This document shows, one piece after another, positions 27,494-36,451 of a DNA stretch of 64,000 nucleotides. The stretch comes from Archangium gephyra. Its GTDB lineage: Bacteria > Myxococcota > Myxococcia > Myxococcales > Myxococcaceae. The stretch is from the NCBI RefSeq assembly GCF_001027285.1, contig NZ_CP011509.1, positions 8,270,501 through 8,334,500 of the forward strand. The letters run 5' to 3'. The notes under the pieces are model-generated. The model worked only from the letters and a program-made list of their open reading frames with translations, did no database searches and had not been told where the DNA came from. Positions within the stretch are counted from its first letter, which is position 1, and every line of letters starts with the position of its first letter. The translations under genes and the position numbers were made by a program.

Positions 27494-28744
27494 GTGTCGA
27501 CGGGTCCTTCGGTTCCAGAGCAGACGTCCAGGCGGAGGCGCAGGCGGGAACACCCCGCTCGCTACCTCATTGCCCTCGTGCTGGCGCTGCTGGCGCACGG
27601 TGCCTTCGTCGGCCTGTTGGCGCTGATGGCCCACCTCCAGCTCAACCTGCCGCCCGAGCCCAAGCCCCCCAAGCCGGCGAGCGCCGTCGTCATGCGCCCC
27701 CTGAGTTCCCAGGAGTGGGCGAGGAACCGTGGCCCGCAGGCGCCCAACAACCGGGTTCCCCCGCTCAGCCGTCAGCCTGACGAGAAGAAGCCGGAGAAGA
27801 AGCCCGAGGAGATGCCCAAGGGCCAGGTGGTGGACGTGGCCCCGGGCAACCAGCAGGAAGCGCCGGACGCCAGGTACCTCGCCGAGCACAACAACAAGGT
27901 GGAGAAGGAGACGCGCGCCAAGGAGCAGACGCCCTTCTACCGCAACGCCATGCCGCGGACGACGGCGCGCGAGTCCCGCCAGGGCTCGGGCGCCAGCGAC
28001 GAGAAGGCGCCTCAGATCGCCGGCAACAACGGCCTGGGCGCCGACGAGCGGCCCATGAAGGAGGGCGGCAAGAAGTCCGCCTTCGAGCTGCCCGACGCCA
28101 AGAAGAAGCAGGAGATCGCCCTCAAGCAGGATCCCACCGCGTCCGGCCCGGGCATGGAGGTGAACAACCGCGACGAGAGCGACGAGCTCGCCGGCAACTC
28201 CAAGCGGCTGCGCATCCAGGAGGGCTCCGGCGAGGGCGAGGAAGGCTCCCATGGCCGCCTGGGCTCTCCGGGGCTGGCCCGGCTGATGCCCTCGCAGGCG
28301 GTGATGGATCAGATCATCGGAGGGGCCCCCAATGATCACCTCCAGGACGCCGACGAGGGAGACGGCACCTACCTCAATACCCGCGAGTGGAAGTACGCCA
28401 GCTTCTTCAACCGGGTGAAGCAGAGCGTGGGCACGCAGTGGGATCCCAACTCGGCGCTGATGCGGCGCGATCCGACGGGGCAGACCTACAGCGGCAAGGA
28501 TCGCTACACCCTCGTCAACGTCACCCTGGACGAGAACGGACGGGTGGCCAACATCACCATCGAGAAGAGCTGCGGGCTGGACTTCCTGGATCTGGCGGCC
28601 GTGGAGTCCTTCAAGAAGGCCCAGCCCTTCCCCAATCCGCCGCCGGGCCTGCTGGAGGATGACTCCAAGGTGCGCTTCAAGTTCGGCTTCTTCATGGAGA
28701 TGGGCGGCGGGCCCCGGATGCGGCTCTTCCGTCAGCCCAACTGA
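27494..28744 (+). CDS. TonB-family energy-transducer-like protein
   Basis: About 416 residues from a GTG at 27494; a TTG 20 codons upstream is an alternative. One N-terminal membrane helix follows an Arg-rich stretch (ARYLIALVLALLAHGAFVGL). A Pro/Lys-rich periplasmic region comes next (EPKPPKPASA, PDEKKPEKKPEEMPKGQVVD), then a long polar region. The C-terminal TonB-like domain has RYTLVNVTLDENGRVANITI and FLDLAAVESFKKAQPFPNPP. It could couple inner-membrane proton force to an outer-membrane receptor or envelope machine. No ExbB/ExbD genes are adjacent. Confidence 0.82.
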   Translation: MSTGPSVPEQTSRRRRRREHPARYLIALVLALLAHGAFVGLLALMAHLQLNLPPEPKPPKPASAVVMRPLSSQEWARNRGPQAPNNRVPPLSRQPDEKKPEKKPEEMPKGQVVDVAPGNQQEAPDARYLAEHNNKVEKETRAKEQTPFYRNAMPRTTARESRQGSGASDEKAPQIAGNNGLGADERPMKEGGKKSAFELPDAKKKQEIALKQDPTASGPGMEVNNRDESDELAGNSKRLRIQEGSGEGEEGSHGRLGSPGLARLMPSQAVMDQIIGGAPNDHLQDADEGDGTYLNTREWKYASFFNRVKQSVGTQWDPNSALMRRDPTGQTYSGKDRYTLVNVTLDENGRVANITIEKSCGLDFLDLAAVESFKKAQPFPNPPPGLLEDDSKVRFKFGFFMEMGGGPRMRLFRQPN

Positions 28745-28792
28745 TGACACGGCCGCCAGGGAGGCTCGCGTACGGGCCTCGTTGGCACTAGG

Positions 28793-29710
28793 GTGCGCCG
28801 CGTGGATGCCTCCTCGCAGATCGAGCGCAACCGGAAGGTGCGCACCGTGCTCGCCATCATCCTCCTGGCCAACTGGGCCGTGGCGGTGGCGAAGATTGTC
28901 TTCGGGTGGATGAGCAACTCGGCCGCGGTGACCGCGGACGGCGTGCACTCCTTCATCGACGGAGGCTCCAACGTGCTCGGCCTGGTGGCCATGTCCGTGG
29001 CCTCCCGTCCCGCGGACGACGACCACCCCTACGGCCACGGCAAGTTCGAGGCGCTGGCCTCGCTGGGCATCGGGATGATGATCGGCATCGCCATGCTGGA
29101 GCTGGGGCGCATGGCGCTCGACTCGCTGCTGCACGACCGCCACCCCGTGGTGACGCCGATGATGGCGGTGGTGATGGTGGGCACGTTGCTGGTCAACCTG
29201 GCTGTCACCACCATCGAGCGCAGGCAGGGCGAGAAGCTGCAGAGCCCGCTGCTGCTGGCGGACGCGCGGCACACCCTGTCGGACGTGGGCGTGACGCTGG
29301 CGGTGCTGGGCTCCATGGGGCTGGTGTGGCTGGGCTTCCCCAAGGCGGACGGCATCGTCACGCTGGGCGTGCTGGTGGTGGTCGCCCGGGTGGCGTGGGG
29401 CATCGTCAAGCAGGCGGTGGGCATCCTCTCGGACACGGCGCGGTTGGATCCCCAGAAGGTGATGAACCTCACCCTCCAGGTGCCAGGCGTGCGCTCGTGC
29501 CGCGACGTGCGCAGCCGGGGAATGGAGGGGACGGTGTACGTGGACCTGAAGATCGAGGTGGATCCCCAGCTCACCACCGCCCAGGCCCACGAGCTGGCCG
29601 ACGCCGTGGAGGCCCGGCTGCAGGCGGAGTTCCCCGAGGTGGTGGACGTGGTGGTGCACGTGGAGCCGGCGCTGCTCCCCTCCTCCCGGGCCCAGCTCTC
29701 CACCCGGTGA
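28793..29710 (+). CDS. Cation diffusion facilitator family metal transporter
   Basis: A 305-residue inner-membrane protein that exports divalent metals (Zn, Fe, Co or Mn) in exchange for protons. It has six predicted membrane helices. The metal site residues are in NSAAVTADGVHSFIDGGSNV (helix 2) and ADARHTLSDVGVTLAVLG (helix 5), and the conserved loop is HPYGHGKFEALASLGIG. The cytoplasmic dimerisation domain ends with VVDVVVHVEPA. The start is a GTG at 28793 or a second GTG three codons on. Metal specificity cannot be read from sequence. Confidence 0.92.
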   Translation: MRRVDASSQIERNRKVRTVLAIILLANWAVAVAKIVFGWMSNSAAVTADGVHSFIDGGSNVLGLVAMSVASRPADDDHPYGHGKFEALASLGIGMMIGIAMLELGRMALDSLLHDRHPVVTPMMAVVMVGTLLVNLAVTTIERRQGEKLQSPLLLADARHTLSDVGVTLAVLGSMGLVWLGFPKADGIVTLGVLVVVARVAWGIVKQAVGILSDTARLDPQKVMNLTLQVPGVRSCRDVRSRGMEGTVYVDLKIEVDPQLTTAQAHELADAVEARLQAEFPEVVDVVVHVEPALLPSSRAQLSTR

Positions 29711-29797
29711 GCCCTGGGGGCCCCGCCTGCCCGCCCGCCGCGCCCCTTGCATGCCTCGGGGCTCGTCACAAAGCGCCCTCGCGGACCCTATCGAGGC

Positions 29798-29992
29798 ATG
29801 AACAACGGCATGAACCTCGAACTCGCCATCTACGTCACGACCCTCGCGCTCATCGGTGTGAGCTACCTGCTCTCCGGCAAGCGGGAGCTCCGGAACGCCG
29901 CGGCCCAGCAGCGTCAGCACGATGCCGAGCTCGAGACACTCGTTCGCCCCGTGTTGCTCTTCACCATGAAGGCGTCCGTGGCGCACTGCTGA
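29798..29992 (+). CDS. Possible small single-pass membrane protein
   Basis: A 64-codon frame from ATG 29798 (or ATG 29810). It has one hydrophobic helix (LELAIYVTTLALIGVSYLLS) followed by a charged, Gln-rich helix and a second weakly hydrophobic stretch (LVRPVLLFTMKASVAHC). A GAGG lies upstream of both ATGs. It was not recognised as any family. It sits alone between the CDF gene and the P450 gene. Confidence 0.4.
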   Translation: MNNGMNLELAIYVTTLALIGVSYLLSGKRELRNAAAQQRQHDAELETLVRPVLLFTMKASVAHC

Positions 29993-30010
29993 GTCCTCGG
30001 GCTCGGGGGG

Positions 30011-30040
30011 CCAGGCTTTCCCACGTGCTGGGAATCCTGG
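30011..30040. terminator. Hairpin-forming inverted repeat
   Basis: CCAGG/CCTGG and TTCCCA/TGGGAA arms surround a 5-base loop, with small bulges, just after the small membrane ORF. There is no T-run, so a terminator role is tentative. Confidence 0.3.
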
Positions 30041-30115
30041 AAACGAGTGGCGGCAGTGCCATGAGCACACTCCGCACGATAGGCTTTCGGCCGCTCCCCC
30101 CTACCCGAGAGCCCC

Positions 30116-31354
30116 ATGCAGACAACCTCGACGCGAGAGTTCGGCCCCGACTTCGTCCTCAACCTGGACGATCCCACTTTCGTCACCAACCCCTACCCCA
30201 CCTACAAGTGGCTGCGTGAGCAGGCCCCCGTCTACCACTGGCGCCCGCGCGGGGACGCCATCGTCTTCACCCGGCACAAGGACGTCCGGGCGCTGCTCCT
30301 GGATCGCCGCTTCAGCAACGACTATCGCGTCTGGGAATTCGCCCAGAACACCTCGGCCTGGCCTCCCGAGCACGCCGAGTACAAGAAGATGATGGACAAC
30401 GGGCTCTTCGGCCTGGCCGACGCCGATCACACCCGGGTGCGCAGGCTCGTCAGTGGCGCCTTCACCCCCCGGGCCGCCGAGCGCATGCGCGGGGAGATCC
30501 AGAAGGCCGTCGACGACATCATCGCCGAGAACGTGAAGGGTGACCGGGCCAACCTCACGTCCGTCACCGAGCCGCTTCCCATGCGCGTCATCAGCGACAT
30601 GCTGAAGATTCCGGACGACAAGCGCGCCGAGTTCCGCGCCTTCGGGCTGGCGGTGATCCGCGCCTCCATCACCTTCAACAAGCCCGAGGAGCTCTTCGCG
30701 CTCATCGCCCCGATGCCGCGGTGGCTCCAGATGATCCGCGAGCTCATCGCCGACCGCCGCCAGCACCTGCTCGAGGACGATCTGCTCAGCACCCTCATCA
30801 CCGCACAGGACAGCGGGAGCAAGCTCACCGAGGATGAGATGATCTCCCTCATCCAGGCGCTCATCACCGCCGGCTCCGACACCACGGTGCACGCGGCCAA
30901 CTGGGCCCTCCACAGCCTGCTGCGGCATCCGGATCAGCTCGCCCTGCTGCGCGCGGATCCCTCGCTGATCCGCAATACCATCGAGGAGTCCCTGCGCTAC
31001 GATCTCTTCGGCAAGGGAGGCATCCCCAAGTTCGCCAAGGAGGAGCTGGAGTTCGCCGGCCAGAAGGTCCGCAAGGGCCAGATGGTCATCCCCTTCGTCA
31101 CGGCGGCGCTCCACGATCCCGAGGTCTTCCCGGAGCCGGAGCGCTTCGACATCCGCCGCGACGTGAGCCAGACCATCGCCTTCGGCGCGGGCCAGCACTT
31201 CTGCCTCGGCGCGGCGCTCGCCCGCCAGGAGCTGGACCTCGTCGTGGGCACGCTGGTGCAGCGCTTCCCGAAGATGAAGCTGCTGGGTGAGCCGGAGTTC
31301 CAGCCGCACCCCATCATGCGCGCCATGTCCAAGCTCGAGGTCTCGCTGGGCTGA
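30116..31354 (+). CDS. Cytochrome P450
   Basis: A 412-residue soluble bacterial (class I-type) P450. The I-helix oxygen-activation motif is ALITAGSDTTVHAANWALHS, the K-helix ExxR is in TIEESLRYD, and the heme-binding loop is AFGAGQHFCLGAALARQEL with Cys363 as the iron ligand. The N-terminus (FVTNPYPTYKWLREQAPVYH) is also typical. It catalyses monooxygenation of an unknown substrate using electrons from ferredoxin and its reductase; neither gene is adjacent. No biosynthetic cluster surrounds it. Confidence 0.95.
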   Translation: MQTTSTREFGPDFVLNLDDPTFVTNPYPTYKWLREQAPVYHWRPRGDAIVFTRHKDVRALLLDRRFSNDYRVWEFAQNTSAWPPEHAEYKKMMDNGLFGLADADHTRVRRLVSGAFTPRAAERMRGEIQKAVDDIIAENVKGDRANLTSVTEPLPMRVISDMLKIPDDKRAEFRAFGLAVIRASITFNKPEELFALIAPMPRWLQMIRELIADRRQHLLEDDLLSTLITAQDSGSKLTEDEMISLIQALITAGSDTTVHAANWALHSLLRHPDQLALLRADPSLIRNTIEESLRYDLFGKGGIPKFAKEELEFAGQKVRKGQMVIPFVTAALHDPEVFPEPERFDIRRDVSQTIAFGAGQHFCLGAALARQELDLVVGTLVQRFPKMKLLGEPEFQPHPIMRAMSKLEVSLG

Positions 31355-31414
31355 CGCGCTGGGAGCCACCGGGGGCACGGCTTCGTTTGCACGGCCCACG
31401 GTGCTCCAGCTACC

Positions 31415-33688
31415 GTGCTGGGGAGTCTCTCCTTGTCCTCCCGGGCCCCCTCCCTTCCACTCCGCTGGCATCTCGTCCGGCTCGCGGTCGGCACGCTCCT
31501 GCCCGCCGTCGTCTTCGCCGCGATCGTGGTCTTTCAGCTGGCACGCCTGGAGCGCCAGGACGCCGAGCGGCGGGTGGTCCGTTCGGCGCGTGCGCTCGCC
31601 GCGGCCTTCGAGCGGGAAATGTCGGGCTCCATCCGGACACTCCAGGCGCTGGCCGAGTCCGACCATCTGGATCACGGCGACTTGGAAGCCTTCTACGCGC
31701 AGTGCGAGCGGGTGCGCCGCACGCAGCCGGCGTGGAAGCAGGTGCTGTTGATCTCCACGGACGGGCGGTTGCTGCTCAACACGTCCTATGCGTGGGGAAC
31801 CCCGCTCCCTCCCGTTGCGGAGCAGGGGAGCTTCGCGCGCGTCCTCGAGACGCACCAGCCCATCGTCGGAGACATCGCCGTGGGCCGGGGCGCGCGGCGG
31901 GCACTCGCCTTTCCCGTCCGGGTGCCGGTGATGCGCGGCGGAGCGCTGCGCTACGTGCTGACGGCAGTCATCACACCGGAGTCCCTCACGGACATCGTGG
32001 CCAGCCCCTCGGCGGAAAGCGAGGAGTGGACGCGCACGCTGGTGGACCAGCAAGGGAAGGTGGCGGCCCGCACCCGGGACCCCGTGCGCTTCGTGGGCCA
32101 GCCGGCGACCCCTTCCTTCCAGCGGAACACCCGCGCCTCCCTCGAGGGTGTGTACTCCGACGTGTCGATGGATGGGGAGCCCGTCTACGTGGCGTTCAGC
32201 CGCTCCCAGCCGTCGGATTGGACCGCGGCGGTCGTCAGTCCCCGGCGGCTCCTCGACGCGCCCGTGGCGGATTCGATGCTCGCCATGGGAGGACTCGGGC
32301 TCGTCCTGCTGTTGGCGAGCACGGGCGGCGCCTGGTTCATCTCCCGGCGCCTCGAGCGCTCCATCACCCAGGCCTCGGAGGCCGCCGCCGCCCTCGCTCA
32401 GGGAAACCCTCCCCACCTGGAGCCGTCCGGCGTGCGGGAGCTCGAGCAGCTGGGCGAGGCGCTGGAGCGCTCCGGGCAGCTGCTGCGGGAGCGGGAGCGG
32501 GAGCGGGACGCCAACCTCGCCGCCGCCGAGACGGCACGCGCCGCGGCTGTGGAGGCCACCCGGGCCAAGGACGTGTTCCTCGCCATGCTCGGGCACGAGC
32601 TGCGCAACCCGCTCGCGCCGATCGTCACCTCCATGGAGGTGCTCCGCAGACGGGGCCTCGCCCAGACACCCGAGCACGAGGTCATCGCCCGCCAGCTCCG
32701 GCACGTCGTGCGCCTCGTGGATGATCTGCTCGACATGGCCCGGCTCGCTCGCGGACAGCTGTCCCTGCACCGCGAGCCGCTCGAGCTCTCCTCGGTGAGC
32801 TCCCGGGCCGTGGAGGCGGCGACCCCCCTCATCGAGCGGCGGCGGCATGTACTCGAAACGGACGTGCCCTCCTCCGGCCTGCCGGTACTGGGGGATGCGG
32901 ATCGGCTGACGCAGGTGATCGCCAACCTGCTCACGAACGCGGCGAAGTACACGCCTCCTGGCGGACACATCCGGCTCCGGGCCGGAGCGCTCGACGGTGG
33001 CATCGGGCTCGTCGTCGAGGACGATGGCCAGGGGTTGGCGCGGGAGCTCATTCCCCGGCTCTTCGAGCCCTTCATCCAAGGGCCCCGCACGCTGGATCGG
33101 AGCGAGGGAGGACTGGGCATCGGCCTGGCACTCGTGCGCAGCCTCGTCGAGGAGCACGGAGGCCGCGTCGAGGCCCACAGCGACGGGCCGGGCCAGGGCA
33201 GCCGCTTCACGGTCTGGCTGCCGAGGCACGCCCAGGCCGAGGCACCACGGCCCCAGGAGCCGCGGCGGGAGCCCGTGCCCTTGGAGGCCGCGACGGCGCG
33301 CGAGAACCGTATCCGCGTGCTCGTGGTGGACGACAACGTGGACGCCGCCGAGGCGCTGGCCGAGCTGCTGGACATGAGCGGGTACGAAGTGGCCGTGGCA
33401 CATGACTGTCCCCAGGCACTGGAGCGGGCCGACGCGTTCCGCCCGGAGGTGGCGCTCCTCGACATCGGCCTGCCCCTGGTGGATGGCTATGGAGTCGCCG
33501 AGCGCCTTCGCGAGCGGCTGGGAGGGGCGAGCCCCGTCTTCGCCGCGCTCACGGGCTTCAGCCAGGACGGGGATCGCTCACGCAGCCAGGCGGCGGGCTT
33601 CCGCCACCACTTCGTGAAGCCCATCGACATCGACGAGCTGATCGCCTTCCTCGAGTCCCTGCGCTCAGCGCGAAGTGGGGCCGCGTAG
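31415..33688 (+). CDS. Hybrid sensor histidine kinase/response regulator
   Basis: 757 residues from a GTG at 31415; a TTG at 31433 has GGGGAG at better spacing and may be the real start. Two membrane helices (RLAVGTLLPAVVFAAIVVFQ and AMGGLGLVLLLASTGGAWF) enclose a periplasmic dCache-like sensor. Then come a HAMP-like segment and coiled coil (RERERERDANLAAAETARAA), the HisKA box AMLGHELRNPLAPIVTSMEV, and HATPase motifs NLLTNAAKYTPPGG, DDGQGL and GGLGIGLALVRSLVEEHGG. The C-terminal receiver domain has VVDDNVDAAEALAELLDMSG, phosphoacceptor LLDIGLPLVDGYGV and the Lys in FVKPIDIDEL. The stimulus is unknown. Confidence 0.93.
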   Translation: MLGSLSLSSRAPSLPLRWHLVRLAVGTLLPAVVFAAIVVFQLARLERQDAERRVVRSARALAAAFEREMSGSIRTLQALAESDHLDHGDLEAFYAQCERVRRTQPAWKQVLLISTDGRLLLNTSYAWGTPLPPVAEQGSFARVLETHQPIVGDIAVGRGARRALAFPVRVPVMRGGALRYVLTAVITPESLTDIVASPSAESEEWTRTLVDQQGKVAARTRDPVRFVGQPATPSFQRNTRASLEGVYSDVSMDGEPVYVAFSRSQPSDWTAAVVSPRRLLDAPVADSMLAMGGLGLVLLLASTGGAWFISRRLERSITQASEAAAALAQGNPPHLEPSGVRELEQLGEALERSGQLLRERERERDANLAAAETARAAAVEATRAKDVFLAMLGHELRNPLAPIVTSMEVLRRRGLAQTPEHEVIARQLRHVVRLVDDLLDMARLARGQLSLHREPLELSSVSSRAVEAATPLIERRRHVLETDVPSSGLPVLGDADRLTQVIANLLTNAAKYTPPGGHIRLRAGALDGGIGLVVEDDGQGLARELIPRLFEPFIQGPRTLDRSEGGLGIGLALVRSLVEEHGGRVEAHSDGPGQGSRFTVWLPRHAQAEAPRPQEPRREPVPLEAATARENRIRVLVVDDNVDAAEALAELLDMSGYEVAVAHDCPQALERADAFRPEVALLDIGLPLVDGYGVAERLRERLGGASPVFAALTGFSQDGDRSRSQAAGFRHHFVKPIDIDELIAFLESLRSARSGAA

Positions 33689-33721
33689 GCGTAGACTGAG
33701 GCCACATCCTACGGAGAGACC

Positions 33722-34762
33722 ATGTCAGGAGACAGCGAAGCCCCGGGCTGGAACGCCATCGACGAGGCGCTGCGCCCGTTGTACGGGAGCACGGAGCCCA
33801 AGCACTACGCGGCGGTCATCCCCTACTCCCTCGGCGGCAATGAGCCCCTGAATGGGATCAGCGCCTACAAGAACAGCGCGCCACGGCCACACTGGCACTT
33901 CGTCACGTTCGGTCTCAGCGAGCTGTTCGCCAAGGAGACGGAGAACCCGGCCATCAGCGGCTACGGCTTCGAGCTGACGTTCCGGCTGGAGTGCGCGCCG
34001 GACGAGGAGGAGCCGCCCGCCTGGGCGATGAACTTCCTCCAGAACCTGGCCCGCTATGTCTTCAAGACGGGCAATGTCTTCGATGCCGGCCACCACATGG
34101 GCCTGAATGGTCCCATCGTGTTGGGCTCCGACACGCTCATCCAGGCCATCCTCTTCGCACGGGATCCGAAGCTTCCGTCCATCGACACCCCGAACGGCTC
34201 GCTCCAGTTCCTCCAGGTGGTGGGCATCACGCTCGACGAGTTGGACGCGGTGAAGGACTGGGACTCCGAGAAGTTCCTCGGGATGATGGCGGACTTCCAG
34301 CCCCTGCTCCTCACCGGCCTCGAGCGCCGCTCGCTGCTGGAGGACGCCCGGTTCGCCGAGGCGGTACGCGCCGGTGCCGAGCGGGACGGCTCGTCGATGT
34401 GGGGGCTGTTCCCGAGCCAGCTCAAGTGGGAGCGGCGGGGAGAGAAGCTGGAGCTGACGGTGGGAGCCCTGATCGTGGACCAGCTCGGGCGGATGCTGCG
34501 CGGGCGCACGCTGCATGGCCGCCCCTTCATGCTGCGAAGTCCGGAGCTCGCGGTGGAGGTGCGCCCCGGCGAGGCGGTGAGATGGGCGACGGAGGAGCAT
34601 CTCGTGGTGAGCCTCACCCCGGCCGCCGCACGGGAACTGCGCGCCGGGCTCGTCGCGAAGCGGGGCCGCTACACCTTCAAGGGCCTGCCCGGCTTCACGC
34701 TGGTGGTGCAGCCCACCGAGATCAAGGACCAGGCGGGCCAGGTGCTGCGCGTGGTCGGCTGA
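33722..34762 (+). CDS. Suppressor of fused (SUFU) domain protein
   Basis: A 346-residue cytoplasmic protein starting after a good GGAGAG ribosome site. The SUFU fold is shown by HYAAVIPYSLGGNEPLNGIS, PRPHWHFVTFGLSELFAKET and GYGFELTFRLECAPDEEEPP in the first third, then HHMGLNGPIVLGSDTLIQAI. Bacterial SUFU proteins are widespread and often serve as immunity proteins in toxin systems, but no toxin gene is next to this one. It lies 33 bases after the hybrid kinase gene. Confidence 0.88.
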   Translation: MSGDSEAPGWNAIDEALRPLYGSTEPKHYAAVIPYSLGGNEPLNGISAYKNSAPRPHWHFVTFGLSELFAKETENPAISGYGFELTFRLECAPDEEEPPAWAMNFLQNLARYVFKTGNVFDAGHHMGLNGPIVLGSDTLIQAILFARDPKLPSIDTPNGSLQFLQVVGITLDELDAVKDWDSEKFLGMMADFQPLLLTGLERRSLLEDARFAEAVRAGAERDGSSMWGLFPSQLKWERRGEKLELTVGALIVDQLGRMLRGRTLHGRPFMLRSPELAVEVRPGEAVRWATEEHLVVSLTPAAARELRAGLVAKRGRYTFKGLPGFTLVVQPTEIKDQAGQVLRVVG

Positions 34763-34803
34763 ACGGGTGGCACCGGCGGTCCGTCGTTTTCAACACAGGA
34801 GTG

Positions 34804-34839
34804 GGCCCGCCCGGCGGGCCTGTTATCGACTACTCGATA
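34804..34839. promoter_or_regulatory. Palindromes upstream of the molybdenum dehydrogenase operon
   Basis: GGCCCGCC/GGCGGGCC (34804-34820) can form a compact hairpin after the SUFU gene. TATCGA (34824-34829) and TCGATA (34834-34839) form a perfect 6-base inverted repeat with a 4-base spacer about 85 bases before the first operon gene. The second looks like a regulator-binding site. Confidence 0.4.
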
Positions 34840-34843
34840 GCAA

Positions 34844-34920
34844 GAACACCTTGGAGCGGCTGCCGCGTGCGCGCCGACGGAGATTGACGCCCCTCTGAGC
34901 GTCTCTCCACGAAGGTGTTC
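34844..34920 (+). promoter_or_regulatory. Leader inverted repeat that can mask the ribosome binding site
   Basis: GAACACCTT (34844-34852) is perfectly complementary to AAGGTGTTC (34912-34920). The second arm contains AGGTG, the only plausible Shine-Dalgarno sequence for the ATG at 34923. Pairing in the mRNA would hide the ribosome site, with a 59-base intervening segment that could host another fold. Regulation is inferred. Confidence 0.4.
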
Positions 34921-34922
34921 AC

Positions 34923-35459
34923 ATGAGTCATTCAGCCAGGAACCCAGCCTCCGGAGCACCCCCCGCGGGCCCCCCCTCGACCCAGCGGATCACCCTCCAG
35001 ATCAACGGCGTGCGGAAGCAGCTGGAGCTCGCGCCCTGGACGACCCTGCTCGATCTGCTGCGGGAGTCCCTCGGCCTGACCGGCACGAAGAAGGGCTGTG
35101 ACCACGGCCAATGCGGGGCCTGTACCGTCCTCGTCAATGGCAAGCGCATCAATTCCTGTCTGACCCTGGCCGTCATGAAGGATGGAGCGGAGGTGACGAC
35201 CGTCGAGGGGCTCGCCACGGGCCAGACGCTCCACCCGCTCCAGGAGGCCTTCATCGAGCACGACGCCTTCCAGTGCGGCTACTGCACTCCCGGACAGCTC
35301 TGCTCCGCCGTGGGGCTGCTCAACGAGGGCAAGGCGAAGACGGTGGAAGACATCCGCGAGCTGATGAGCGGCAATCTCTGCCGGTGTGGCGCCTACCCCA
35401 ACATCCTCGCGGCCATCGACAAGGTGCGGCGGGAGCGGGAAGGGAGCGCCGGACAATGA
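34923..35459 (+). CDS. Molybdenum hydroxylase [2Fe-2S] subunit (PaoA/XdhC-small-subunit type)
   Basis: A 178-residue electron-transfer subunit of an aldehyde oxidoreductase/xanthine dehydrogenase family enzyme. The plant-type [2Fe-2S] site is [20 protein letters not shown]...NSC and the second cluster site is [12 protein letters not shown]...GNLCRCGAY, giving all eight Cys ligands. The N-terminus (first 25 residues, Ala/Pro/Ser-rich) is extended but lacks the twin-arginine signal that exports E. coli PaoA. Its stop overlaps the FAD subunit start (ATGA), the first of two such overlaps in this operon. Confidence 0.93.
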   Translation: MSHSARNPASGAPPAGPPSTQRITLQINGVRKQLELAPWTTLLDLLRESLGLTGTKKGCDHGQCGACTVLVNGKRINSCLTLAVMKDGAEVTTVEGLATGQTLHPLQEAFIEHDAFQCGYCTPGQLCSAVGLLNEGKAKTVEDIRELMSGNLCRCGAYPNILAAIDKVRREREGSAGQ

Positions 35460-36451
35460 ACCCCTTTTCCTTCGAGCGGGCCGAGACCATCGCGGGCGCG
35501 GTCAACGCCATCGCGAAGAACGACAGGGCCCGGTTCATCGCGGGCGGCACCAACCTTCTCGATTTGATGAAGGAGAATGTCTCGCGGCCCGCCCAGCTGA
35601 TCGACATCACACGGCTGCCTTTGGGGAGGATCGAGGAGACCGGGGACGGTGGCTTGCGGATCGGTGCGCTCGTCACGAACGCGGACACCGCCTACGACGA
35701 GCGGGTCCAGCAGCGCTATCCCTTGCTGTCGAAGGCAATCCTCGCGGGCGCATCGGCCCAGCTGCGCAACATGGCGACGACGGGCGGCAACCTGCTCCAG
35801 CGCACGCGCTGCTATTACTTCTACGACACGGCCACGCCCTGCAACAAACGAGAGCCCGGCTCGGGTTGCGGCGCGCTCGAGGGCTTCAATCGCATCCATG
35901 CCATCCTGGGCACCAGTGACAAGTGCATCGCCACCCATCCGTCGGACATGTGCGTGGCGCTCGCGGCGCTCGGCGCGACCGTCCGCGTGACCGGGCCGGA
36001 CGGCGAGCGCACCCTTCCCTTCTCCGGCTTCCACCGCCTGCCCGGAGAGACCCCTGAGCTCGATACGAACCTGCGGCCCGAGGAGCTCATCACCGCGGTG
36101 GACCTGCCCGCGAAGGGCTTCGCCACGCATCACGCCTACCTGAAGATCCGGGATCGCCAGTCGTATGCCTTCGCGCTCGTGTCGGTGGCCGCCGCGCTCG
36201 ACCTGGACGGTGGCCACATCCGGGAGGCCCGGCTCGCGCTCGGCGGCGTGGCCCACAAGCCGTGGCGCGATACGGAAGCCGAGGCGATGTTGAGCGGCAA
36301 GCCCGCCACCGTGGAGAACTTCCGCTCCGTCGCGGAGGCGCTCGTCCGGGACGCGAAGGGCTTCGGGCACAACACCTTCAAGATCGAGCTGGCGAAGCGG
36401 GCCGTGGTGCGGGCCCTGGCGCAGGCCACCGGGATGGAGCAGCCGTCATGA
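35456..36451 (+). CDS. Molybdenum hydroxylase FAD-binding subunit with extra Fe-S site (PaoB type)
   Basis: A 331-residue subunit. FAD is bound by [18 protein letters not shown] and [13 protein letters not shown]. The segment [20 protein letters not shown], followed by SGC and [11 protein letters not shown], carries the additional Cys residues that bind a [4Fe-4S] cluster in PaoB and 4-hydroxybenzoyl-CoA-reductase-like enzymes. A CO-dehydrogenase flavoprotein C-terminal domain ends the chain. It overlaps its neighbours by 4 bases on both sides. Confidence 0.93.
   Translation: MNPFSFERAETIAGAVNAIAKNDRARFIAGGTNLLDLMKENVSRPAQLIDITRLPLGRIEETGDGGLRIGALVTNADTAYDERVQQRYPLLSKAILAGASAQLRNMATTGGNLLQRTRCYYFYDTATPCNKREPGSGCGALEGFNRIHAILGTSDKCIATHPSDMCVALAALGATVRVTGPDGERTLPFSGFHRLPGETPELDTNLRPEELITAVDLPAKGFATHHAYLKIRDRQSYAFALVSVAAALDLDGGHIREARLALGGVAHKPWRDTEAEAMLSGKPATVENFRSVAEALVRDAKGFGHNTFKIELAKRAVVRALAQATGMEQPS

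Noticed and set aside
30101-33403. 1100-codon minus-strand ORF across the P450 and kinase genes
   Set aside because: An antisense shadow; it spans two unrelated plus-strand genes with clear catalytic motifs.
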